Positions 22,303 through 32,908 of a stretch of 64,000 bases of DNA are shown here, piece by piece. This DNA comes from Phanerochaete sordida (Eukaryota; Basidiomycota; Agaricomycetes; Polyporales; Phanerochaetaceae): positions 124,001-188,000 of the forward strand of contig BPQB01000061.1 of NCBI GenBank assembly GCA_019973155.2. Direction: 5' to 3'. The notes under the pieces were generated by a model, which was given only the letters and a program-made list of their open reading frames with translations, was not told where the DNA came from and did not search any database. Within the stretch, counting starts at the first letter, position 1; the number at the start of each line of letters is the position of its first letter. Both the position numbers and the translations under genes were made by a program.

Positions 22303-23997
22303 GCGCATCATACCCTCCACACGCAATACCCCGCTTCGCATCGCATACCACCACATCCCCTCTTCTCGCTCTGCACATCTACGTCTTGTTCGCGCTCCCG
22401 TCGTCTCGTTGTTCTCGCTTCCCACGTTCTCTCTTGCACGTCCCAGCTTCCGCCCACGCATCTGTTCCACTACCCCCATCCGTTCGCCCTGTACGCCTAT
22501 GTCGCTTTCCGCCATGCTGTCGCGCACCCATGCTCGCCACCACGCCCCGAAAGCCACGCCTGCCATGTCCCGCATGATCTCGTCTCTCGTTCCCCGCACC
22601 CTGCTCGGACTTATGCCCTCCCATGCCTTGTTTTGTATGTCGCCCGCAGAGTACCCTCTGCCGCGCGCGTCGCCCCCATTTGTGCCCCATTTTATCTATA
22701 TCTTCATTTACAGCCCCCCGTCTTCTTGCCGCTCCTTTGGTTCTTTGCGCCCGCTCGATTTGTACGCGCGTACGCACCAAGCTCCTTGGCCGCGCGCCCC
22801 TCCTCCTGCGCCGCTCTCCTCGAACCCTTGTTTTCCTTCCGCACGCTCTCGCGCCCCCGGCATTGCACTGCACGTTGTTTTCAGTCTTTTTTGGTGTCCG
22901 CAGTCTGCACTTTGTTTTTGGCCTTCAAAGTTACACGTAGTACATAGTTCTAGTTCCCCCGGGCGACTCGTCGCTGGCACAGGCTGGTGTGTACGCTGCA
23001 TGATCACGTCGCGCCCCCGCGCTGTAGTATACCGTCCCCCACGCCCCCTGTGCGCTGCGCGCTGTCTACGCTTGTCATTGCTATTTATCGCATCTCGCTT
23101 GTCCTCACGCCATCTGCACGGTCTGTGAGCAGGGTTGCGCGGGTGTCGCTTCGCTCGCTTCCGCAGGTGAGCGGACCTGAGCGTGTATACAGCTGGCCGG
23201 GCACGTTCTTGTGGCGTCCCGCAGCAATTCTCCGCGCGCTGTGGCTCAGATAGCAAAGATAAGGCGGACCGCTCGCCGCCCCACGCCCCGAGGTGCGCTT
23301 CGCTGCTCGAGGCGGCGGAGCGCGTGCCCGCGGCGCTGAGCAAGCAGCGGGCAGCGAGTGCGCGTCGGGCAGCGGCACTGCGACGCAGCAGCGGGTGACT
23401 CACGCGCGCGCCGTCAGCACAGGAGGCGAGGCGCATCGTGGCGCCGGTGCCCGCTTGCATTGTCTGCTTGCGAGGGCAGCCGCGGGGCCTGGGCCTGTCG
23501 TGCATGCGCGTGCGGTGCTGCCGCCGTGCAGCGCAGAAGAGCTCAGACAGGCCCAGACGCAGCGTTTCGGGGAGCGGTGTCGCTTGGCGGGCGCGCCGTG
23601 GTCCTGGACGGCAGTCGCGCAAGTGAAACGCGGGGCGCGGGGGGGACGCGGCGAGGGGGCCCGAGGCGTGGCGTGCGCGGACGCGTCAGCACGTCCTGGA
23701 CACCAGCATCCGCGCGCGAGGGTGGCTCACGGGGCCGCGCGTGCAGGCGACGGACGGCGCGAACGAGACGAGTTTCCTGTTCGGGCGGCCGAGGGCGTGA
23801 AAGTGATGGCCCGGCTGTTTGCACGCGTGTGCCGTGGCGGCGTGCTGAGTAATTCGCCGGGGAGAGTGTGCGCAGGGAGCGAGCATATGGGCCGCGGCGT
23901 GGGGGCGCCAGGGCACGGCTGTCACGCAATTCATATACCGCGCAGGCGAGATGGCCACGCCCGCACCCTCTGCACCACCCACGCACCCGCAGCCGCC
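22303..23997. other. cyclin 3' region and ABC-transporter promoter
   Basis: 1.7 kb. Bases 22303 to about 22960 are strongly C+T-rich on the plus strand, which creates long stop-free frames that do not resemble proteins; the simplest reading is the cyclin 3' untranslated region. From about 23000 to 23950 the sequence is very GC-rich with open frames on both strands, again not protein-like. No repeats or RNA genes were recognised. Confidence 0.5.
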
Positions 23998-26900
23998 ATG
24001 GGCTCCCCCGCCGACAGCGAGTACGGCGACGCTGAGAAGGGCGCCGACATCGAGAAGACGCCCTCGCGCGGCTCGCAGGTGTCCACGGAAGAGGTGGAAG
24101 TGCGGGGCTTCAAGCGTTCGAGGTGCGTACGTGCGCTGCTTGGTGGTGGAATCGGCCCCTGGAAGCACGCAAGCTCTGGACCCTCCGCGCGATGAGCCCG
24201 TATCGCGCATCGCAGGCGTTCTAGCGTAGCCGTCGTCCTGGATCGCGAGCTTGATGGTCCCGGGCTCTGGATAGCCTGATGCCTTGAGCTGCCTGATGAC
24301 ATAGTTCGTCTTACGGCTCGAACGAGGCACTGTGCACCGCCGCCACACACACAAAGCCTACAATGTGCGGTGGCGCTTTGTGCTCTGCGCGCCACGCTTT
24401 CGCTAGCGGCGAAGCTGGGCGGGGCTGATGCGCTGCAAAGCGCATCATGATGAATTGTTCGAAATCCCGGCTGCCTCGACTTCTTGGCACCACGAGTGAC
24501 AGTCCTCGAAGAGCAGTCACCATCCGAGAGTCCTATTCAGCACAGCACCTGACACTTGCTTTGCAGATGGTTCCGCATGCCGTTCGTCCCGGTGAACCCG
24601 CCCCCGCCAAAGACGTCCATCGACGACGCAGAGCTCCTCCCGGAGACGACCGCAGGCTGGTTCAGCCTCGTCACCTTCTCCTGGATCACGCCGCTGCTCG
24701 CGCTCGGCTACGCGCGCCCGCTCGAGGCGCCCGACCTCTACAGGCTCCAGGACAGCCGCCCCGCCGCGCTCATCGCGGCCAAGATCAACGCGTCCTTCGA
24801 CGCGCGCCGCAGGGCCGCGGACGCGTACAACGCGCGGCTCGCCGCGGGCGCGGTCTCGCCCGGCTGGCGCACGCTCTGGTGGACGCTCCGTGGCAAGAGG
24901 GCCGAGCGCGAACGCCGCTGGCGCGAGCACGACGGACGCGTGCGCCCGAGCCTCACGCTTGCGATCAACGACAGCGTCAAGTATTGGTTCTGGTCCGGAG
25001 GCGTCATGAAGGTCAGCGGCGACGTCGCGACCATCCTGACGCCGCTCGTCGTCAAGGCGCTCATCAACTTTGCGACCAACTCCTACTCGTGAGTGTGGAT
25101 GCGCGCGCGGGATCGCTGGTGCTAAAGTCTCTGCAGGGCGTACAAGGAGGGGCGCACCGACGAGGCACCCCCCATCGGCACCGGCATCGGGCTCGCGTTC
25201 GCGCTGCTGTTCATGCAGCTCTTCTCCTCGCTCTGCCAGCACCACTTCTTCTACCGGAGCACGTCGACGGGCGTGCTCGTGCGCGGGGGGCTGATCACGG
25301 CGATCTACGCGCGCGCGCTGCGGCTGACGTCGCGCGCGCGCACGACGCTCACGAACGGGAAGCTCGTGAACCACATCTCGACGGACGTCTCGCGCGTCGA
25401 CTTCTGCTGCGGCTTCTTCCACCTCGCGTGGATCGCGCCCGTCCAGATGGCCGTGTGCCTCGTGCTGCTGCTCGTGAACCTCGGGCCGAGCGCGCTCGCG
25501 GGCTTCGCGTTCTTCGTGCTCTGCACGCCCGTGCAGACGCGCGTCATGCGCCGCCTCATGGGGCTCCGCCAGAAGAGCATGGCCTGGACGGACCGCCGCG
25601 CGAAGCTGCTGCAGGAGCTGCTCGGCGGGATGAAGATCATCAAGTACTTCGCGTGGGAGGTGCCCTACCTGCGCCGCATCGGCGAGTTCCGCACGAAGGA
25701 GCTGCGCTACATCCGCTCGCTGCTCATGATCCGCTCCGCGAACAACGCCGTCGCGATCTCGCTGCCCGTGCTCGCGTCCGTGCTCTCCTTCGTCGTGTAC
25801 TCGCTCTCTGGCCACACGCTCGACGCCGCGAACATCTTTGCGTCGCTCACGCTCTTCCAGCTGCTCCGCCTGCCGCTGATGTTCTTGCGTATGCCCCGCC
25901 TATACTTTGCGCTATACTCCTCGCTAACGATAATTCAGCTCTGTCCTTCAGCGCCATCGCGGACGCGCAGAACGCCGTCGGCCGCCTGTACGACGTCTTC
26001 GACGCCGAGACGCTCTCGGACACGAAAGAGCAGGATCCAGACATGGACGTCGCTATCCGCGTCGAGCACGGCGACTTCACGTGGGATGCGCCGCCGGCCG
26101 AGGCCGCGAAGAAAAAGGGCAAGAAGGACAAGGGCGCGCCCCCGAGCACCGTGACGGCCGCGGGCGGCGGCGCGCCCGAGGTGTTCACGCTCAAGGACAT
26201 CAACATGGCGATCCCGCGCGGGCAGCTCACGGCGATCGTCGGGCCCGTCGGCACGGGCAAGTCGTCGCTGCTCGAGGCGCTCATCGGCGAGATGCGCCGC
26301 ACGCGCGGCGCGGTGCGCTTCAACGGCAGCGTCGCGTACTGCCCGCAGAGCGCGTGGATCCAGAACGCGACCGTCCGCGAGAACATCACGTTCGGCCGCC
26401 CGTTCGAGCCCGAGCGCTACTGGCGCGCCGTCCGCGACGCGTGCCTCGAGGCCGACATCGACATGATGCCGAACGGCGACCTCACCGAGGTCGGCGAGCG
26501 GGTGCGTCGCTGCCCACCACTTTCCGCACACGTGCGCTCATCTTTGTCGCGCGCAGGGCATCTCGCTCTCGGGCGGGCAGAAGCAGCGCATCAACATCTG
26601 CCGCGCGATCTACGTCGACGCGGACATCCAGATCTTCGACGACCCGCTCTCGGCGCTCGACGCGCACGTCGGGCGCGCCGTGTTCGCGAACGTCTTCACG
26701 CACGCGGGCGCGGGCAAGACGCGCGTGCTCGTCACGCACGCGCTGCACCTCCTCCCGCAGGTCGACTACGTGTACACCGTCGTCGACGGGCGCGTCGCCG
26801 AGCGCGGCACGTACGCCGCGCTGCTTGCGCGCGACGGCGCCTTCGCGCGCTTCGTGCGCGAGTTCGGCGCGCGCGAGGAGCAGGACGAGAAGGAGAAGGA

Positions 26901-29204
26901 GGCGGAGGAGGAGGCCGTCGAGGAGGCGCCGCAGGACGAGAAGAGGGCGGAGAAGAAGGGCGCGGGCTCCCCGCTCATGCAGGCCGAGGAGCGCAACACC
27001 GGCGCCGTGAGCGGCATGGTCTACAAGGAGTACCTCAAGGCGGGCCGTGGCAAGATTATCATCCCGTTGCTCGTCCTCTCGCTCGCGTTTCTGCAGGGCG
27101 CCCAGGTCATGTCGTCGTACTGGCTGGTGTACTGGCAGGAAAAGTGCGTGTTGCTTGCGCTGCTCGGTTGACCAGCTCACCGACTCCCCGTTGCAGGAAA
27201 TGGTCCCAGTCTCCGGGTTTCTATGTGTGTATATGCTCTTCGGTCTCTTAGCGCATGCCCTGATTTTGTCTTCAGATGGGCATCTACGCTGGTCTAGGCA
27301 TATCCCAGGCGATCGGATTCTTCCTAATGGGCCTCATGTTCTCCTTCCTGACCTTCTACGCATCGCGCGGGCTGCACAAGGTCTCAATTGAGCGCGTCAT
27401 GCACGCGCCCATGTCCTTCTTCGAGACTACGGTACGTGCACAGGAGCCCCACGTACCCTACCCTGTGCGCAGGCTGCTGACGAGCACTCGTGCAACAGCC
27501 ACTCGGACGCATCATGAACCGGTTCTCCAAGGACATCGACACGATCGACAACATGCTCGGCGACTCCCTCCGCATGTTCTTCTCGACGCTCAGCAACATC
27601 CTCGGCGCGATCATCCTCATCGCGATCGTCCTCCCGTGGTTCCTCATCGCCGTGTTCAGCATCTCCGCGCTCTATCTCTGGGCTGCGATGTTCTACCGTG
27701 CGAGTGCGCGGGAGCTCAAGCGTCTCGGTATGTCTATCTCGAGGTGCTTACGGGTGTCAAGGCTGAATCCTTCGTAGATGCGATCCTGCGGTCGTCCTTG
27801 TACAGCCATTTCTCAGAGTCCTTGTCTGGGTTGACGACCATTCGTGCTTACGGCGAGCAGGAGCGGTTTTTGGACGAGAACAAGAAGAGGGTCGACGTTG
27901 AGAACCGTGCATATTGGCTTACGGTCACTAACCAGGTAGGTTCACCACACCCCGCGACTTGTGATAGTGCTGACACCTTGCAGCGTTGGCTGGGCATCCG
28001 CCTCGACTTCCTCGGCATCCTCCTCACCTTCGTCGTCGCGATCCTCACCGTGGGCACGCGCTTCCACATCTCGCCCTCGCAGACGGGCGTCACGCTCTCG
28101 TACATCATCAGCGTGCAGCAGGCGTTCGGCTGGATGGTGCGCCAGAGCGCCGAGGTCGAGAACAACATGAACAGCGTCGAGCGCGTCATCCACTACGCGA
28201 ACGCGCTCGCGCAGGAGCCGCCGCACGCGCTGCCCGCCGCGCGGCCCCCCGCGCCGTGGCCCGCCAAGGGCGCCGTCGAGATGACCGGCGTCGTGCTCCG
28301 CTACCGCCCCGAGCTCCCCGACGTCCTCCGCGGCCTCACGATGGCGATCCGCCCCGGCGAGAAGATCGGCATCGTCGGGCGCACGGGTGCGGGCAAGAGC
28401 TCGATCATGACGGCGCTCTACCGCCTCGTCGAGCTCACCGCAGGCTCGATCGTCATCGACGGCGTGGACATCTCGACGGTCGGCCTCACGGACCTGCGGC
28501 GCGGCCTCGCCATCATCCCGCAGGACCCCCTTCTCTGTAAGCTCTTATTTGCTGCCACGGCACAGTTCCGCGCGCTCATGTGCTGCCAGTCTCGGGCACG
28601 CTCCGCAGCAACCTCGACCCCTTCGGCGAGCACGACGACGCGCGGCTGTGGGACGCGCTGAAGCGGGCGTACCTCGTCGAGGACCGGCGCATGCCCGCGG
28701 TCGACCTCCCCGACGAGGACGCGACGCTCGCCGGGCAGCGCACGCCCGCGGGCCGGTTCGCGCTCGACAGCGCGATCGAGGACGAGGGCAGCAACCTGTC
28801 CGTCGGGCAGCGCTCGCTCGTGAGCCTCGCGCGCGCGCTCGTCCTCGACGCGCGCATCCTCATCCTCGACGAGGCGACGGCGTCGGTGGACTACGAGACG
28901 GACAAGAAGATCCAGGACACGATCGCGACCGAGTTCCGGGACCGCACGATCCTGTGCATCGCCCGTGAGTGCCCCCGCTGAGTCGGTGCTTGGTATGGAT
29001 GGCTGACGCGCTGCCTGCACAGACCGCCTCCGGACCATCATCGGCTACGACAGGATCTGTGTCATGGACGCGGGCACGATCGCCGAGTTCGACACGCCCG
29101 AAAACCTCTACAAGCAGCACGACGGCATCTTCCGCGGCATGTGCGAGCGGTCGTCGATCGCGCTCGAGGACATCGTCTTCGCCGCCAAGGCCAACCGGCA
29201 CTGA
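23998..29204 (+). CDS. ABCC-type ABC transporter (Yor1/MRP-like)
   Basis: Full-length ABC exporter of the MRP subfamily, expected in the plasma or vacuolar membrane for organic anions and drugs. Twelve exons (23998-24122, 24567-25088, 25137-25888, 25939-26501, 26557-27143, 27197-27224, 27276-27431, 27499-27727, 27778-27935, 27984-28536, 28590-28964 and 29023-29204) give 1409 residues. The order is TMD1, NBD1, TMD2, NBD2, with no extra TMD0. NBD1 has Walker A GPVGTGKSS, signature LSGGQKQR and Walker B IFDDPLSALD, so Asp replaces the catalytic Glu as in other ABCC NBD1s. NBD2 has GRTGAGKSS, LSVGQRSL and LILDEATASVD. Intron 1 is 444 bases; all the others are 48-67. A 28-base exon (27197-27224) is required for frame. 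Confidence 0.92.
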
Positions 29205-29384
29205 GCGCGACGGCGCACATACACGTATACAAGTAATGACCCCTGCTTTGCCCTTGGTTCCTGCTGCCTCGTAATGCTGTCATGAGCACCCACGGACTGC
29301 TGATGATACCTGCACGCCACTGATACTCCGCCACGATAGATGAGATGTATATTTCCTGGAATCCCATAGTACGATACGCGCAAT

Positions 29385-32038
29385 CTATAATCTTGCATTC
29401 TTCGGCATGCCGCGCATGGCCTGGCGGACGCCGAGGTCGGCGAGCACGTCTTCGGCTGCAGAGGACGTTGTTAGCAAGCAGTTTGGTCAAGAGCGGGCGC
29501 GTGCTTGTACCTCCGCCAAGGAGCCCATCGAAGGGCACCGTGCGATAGTACTGTGGGATCAACAGAAGTCAGCGTCCGCAGCGGCCCGCGGGCGTAGTGC
29601 TACGCACATGTTCGATGAGCCGGCCCATCCCACTCTGCGTCACCCCGCGTCCGCCGAACATCTGCACGGCATCGACCGCGGTCTGCTGGGCGCAGCGCGT
29701 GCTGTACATCTTCAGGAACGCCAGCGGCCTGTGCGAGCGCGTCAGCCTTCAATACATCTCCGAACGTCGGAACCGGTAGCGCACCCAGCGAGCTTGTTCG
29801 CCTGCTCCTTGTACGACTGCAGCGAACGTCGCGTCAGGGCTCGGGGCGCAGCGGCGGGGCAGCGCAAGTGCGCACCATGTTGCACATCTGGTACGTGATG
29901 CTCTCGAGCCAGTGCTGCACGCTCTCCGTGCGCGCGATCATCTGCGCGAGCTTCGCGCGCACGACGGCGAGCGACGCGAGCGGCTTGCCGAACGCCTTGC
30001 GCTGGTGAATCCACCTGCGGCGGTGTCAGCACGGGCCCCGCTGCGGAGCAGACGGGGGTGAATGTGGGCGGGGGAGGGGAGGGCGCACGCACTTCATGCA
30101 CGCCTCGATGAGCAGCCGCTGGCTCCGCGCCGAGCAGCAGCACATCACCCAGCGCTCGTGGTTGAAGTTGCTGGGCCCGCGGTCAGCGTCGGCTCTGCGG
30201 CACGCGCGGCAGAGGCTGCGGAGGGGACGGGCGCACCTGAGCATGACGAAGATCCCGCCGCCCTCCTCGCCGAGCGTGTTCTCGACGGGCACGCGCACGT
30301 TGTCGAACGTGACGAAGGCCGTGCCCGCGGCGGCCGAGTACGACGTCTTGATCGGCTTCGTCTCGACGCCCGCGCCGCGCTCGACGAGGATCACGGTGAA
30401 GCCGTCCTGCGACGGGTGAGCATCCTAGGGTTTCAAAGGGGAAAAGCGGGGAGGGGCGTACCTCGGTCTTGCAGCCGACTGTGAAGCTGTGGTGCTGTCA
30501 GTACCGGCGCTGCGGACGGAGGAGACCGGACGTACTAGTCTGCAAACCTGGAGTACATGGAAATGTGAGCATGTGCGGAGAAAGGCGCGGTCACGTCACA
30601 CGCACACGCCGTTCGTGATCCACTTCTTGTGCCCGTTGACGACCCAGAACTTGCCGTCCGCCGTCTTCTCCGCGGTCGTCTGCAGCCCGAACACGTCGCT
30701 GCCCGCGTGCGCCTCGGACACCTGCATGCGCATCAGCCCCCGCTTGCTACGAACAGGCCATGCAATGTTACCGCGAGGCAGATGAACTTCTTTCCGCTGA
30801 AGACCTCGGGCACGACGCGCGCGCGGAGCGCGGGCGCGCCGAAGTTGAGCATGGGCGGGAGGCCGATCACGCAGCCCGCGTTGAGGCCGTCGCCGTACCC
30901 GCGCGCGCCGCACCGCACGAACTCCTGGTTGAACACGAGCTGCCGGAGATGAGCCCCATCAGGCACGAGCCACCTCGCGCGACCAAAAACAGCGCTGCCG
31001 CACCTCGTGGAAGTAGTCAAACTGGGCGGGGCGCGGTCAGCGGGGCGCATCTCATATGGGTTAAGGTTCAGCGGGACGTGCCTCTTCGGGGGAGACGACG
31101 CCGTTCATGAGGGTCAGGCCCTTCAGGTGCTTTCCTAGTGGGGTGATGAGGACACGGGCGTGCTGCAGCGAGCGGTGCGCGCACCTGGGCCCATGCGCAT
31201 CGCGTGCACGTTCAATTCGCTGTGGGGCGGTGAGCGCGGATGACGGGGCATGCAGCATGGATAGCGTACGCCATACGGTCGATGACGCTCTGGGACGGCC
31301 GCTTGCCGTCCAGCTCACGGGCCTGTCATTCCCAGACGTGCGTGAGCCTCGCACGAACCGGGCAGCGGCGCAAGAGACGGACCTGGGCGTCAGGGTAGAT
31401 GAGCTCGTCGACGAGCTCCCTGACGGCCTTCTGCAGACGTCTGTGGCTCTGCAAGACGCATGAATAATGAGAACCCCCTCTTGCGCATGGAGCCAGAAAG
31501 GAGGGGCCCGCTGACCTCCTTGAAGTACGGGCTGTAGTACCCCTCGGAGAGCCACGAGGGCTCGGCATACGGCACGTCGCTGTTCGCGCCCGCGAGCTTG
31601 CCGTAGATCTGCGGCTGCTCGCCGGCGACGACGCCGAGCTGCAGGCGCTGGTACTGCGGCCGCTCGAGCACCTCGTGCAGGTGCAGGCCGTAGAAGGCCT
31701 CCGTGGCGTCCTGGCCCGCTGCGTGACTGGCGTGAGAACTCGTGCGTGGCGGGGCGCGGCGGGTGGAGGCGTACCGATGTCTTCGTCCAGAAATGCGTGG
31801 GCACCGCCGGGGTGCAGGTCCTTGAAGCGGGTGACGTTGTAGACCTTCGAGTCTATGATTATCCACTAGGATGCGTGCAATTAGCACGAGACGTCACGTA
31901 GTCAAGATATGGGCGCACGAGGTCATCTGCTGTGTTGTGCTACAATAATAGACTTCAGAATACTGAAAAAGTGGAAAGCACATGAATGCGAGCGACCTTT
32001 GCGACCTCCTCGCGAGTGAACGTCTTCGTCGCAGCCAT
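29385..32038 (-). CDS. cytochrome b5-acyl-CoA dehydrogenase fusion
   Basis: Flavoenzyme for acyl-CoA alpha,beta-dehydrogenation with an N-terminal haem-binding module. Twenty exons in order: 32038-31997, 31939-31919, 31865-31775, 31718-31516, 31448-31383, 31322-31270, 31219-31185, 31134-31082, 31021-31004, 30939-30772, 30721-30606, 30547-30536, 30486-30462, 30406-30237, 30170-30093, 30014-29876, 29816-29785, 29728-29608, 29550-29511 and 29455-29385, giving 517 residues. Residues 1-75 are cytochrome b5 ([18 protein letters not shown] ligand His). The dehydrogenase part shows [30 protein letters not shown] and QMFGGRGVT. It ends PKNARL; the ARL tripeptide fits PTS1, so it is peroxisomal. A GC-AG intron (31022-31081) and a 12-base exon are noted under findings. 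Confidence 0.9.
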
Positions 32039-32908
32039 ATCTATGTCGCGGATTCTCGAATCAAGACAAGTCTCTATACAGCTGGTCAGCCGCAGCGCGT
32101 TATCCTCGACGTATGGCGTACAAGATGGGAGCAAACAGAGACGACGAGCGAGGATTCTATGAGAGAGACCCTGGACGAGCAGCTGAAAGCACCGAAAGTC
32201 GAACCCGGGGTCCGGAAGCAGCAGCCCTTCCGACACCCCGCACACGTGGCCGCCACAAAGCCGTCCCGGGCGCTTCTTCCGACATCTCCGGGCTCCTTCG
32301 CGTTGCGAGGGCAACACGGTCTCCTCCGCGGCAGACGCGCCCCCTCGCCGATGCGCCTCAGTCCATTCGGCACGAATAAATTAACCTGCCGGGCGTCGTC
32401 TCGTCTGTAAAAATATAACGCTTCGGGACTCGGGGCTCGGCGCACAGCGGGCGACAAATGACTATGTACAGTATTCAGGCGAAGGAGACACGGAACGTGG
32501 CGAATGCGGGCGGGCTCAGGTGTTGCAGGGCGCGGGGCGCGGGTAATGAATGTGCTACTGGGCGGGTATGTATATATGTGTGTGGGACGGGCGTGCTGCT
32601 GCAAACTACGACGAGGGGGATATCGATCCGTCCGTCCAGACATCGGGGCTTCCGACGATATAATAAGGCTTAAGTAAATCAGAGCAGCGAACAGAGGGGC
32701 GCGCGGGCGGGCGGGTGTCACGGGTGCAAGCGGGGGCGGGAAAGAGCAGAAAAAGCAAGGGCAGGCCAGATGCAGCAAAAGACAGAAGGATAAGCCAAGC
32801 AGACGGCACACAAACGCGGAAGGGCAGGCGCGGAGGGAGAGGTACAAGCAAGGGGCCCCAGGACAGCGGCGGAGGAAGGCAGGAAACCGGGACGGGGCGC
32901 GCGGGTCA
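32039..32908. other. intergenic, purine-rich
   Basis: 870 bases between the 5' end of the dehydrogenase and the 3' end of the disordered-protein gene, both on the minus strand. Bases 32690-32900 are A+G-rich on the plus strand and probably form the 3' untranslated region of the downstream gene. No gene is supported. Confidence 0.55.

Noticed and set aside
22259..23128. 289-codon plus-strand open frame downstream of the cyclin
   Set aside because: It overlaps the last cyclin exon in another frame and is a product of the C+T-rich composition; no conserved motif is present.
24311..24523. Antisense open frame within the first intron of the ABC transporter
   Set aside because: Only 70 codons, no motif, and it overlaps the splice acceptor region; more likely chance.
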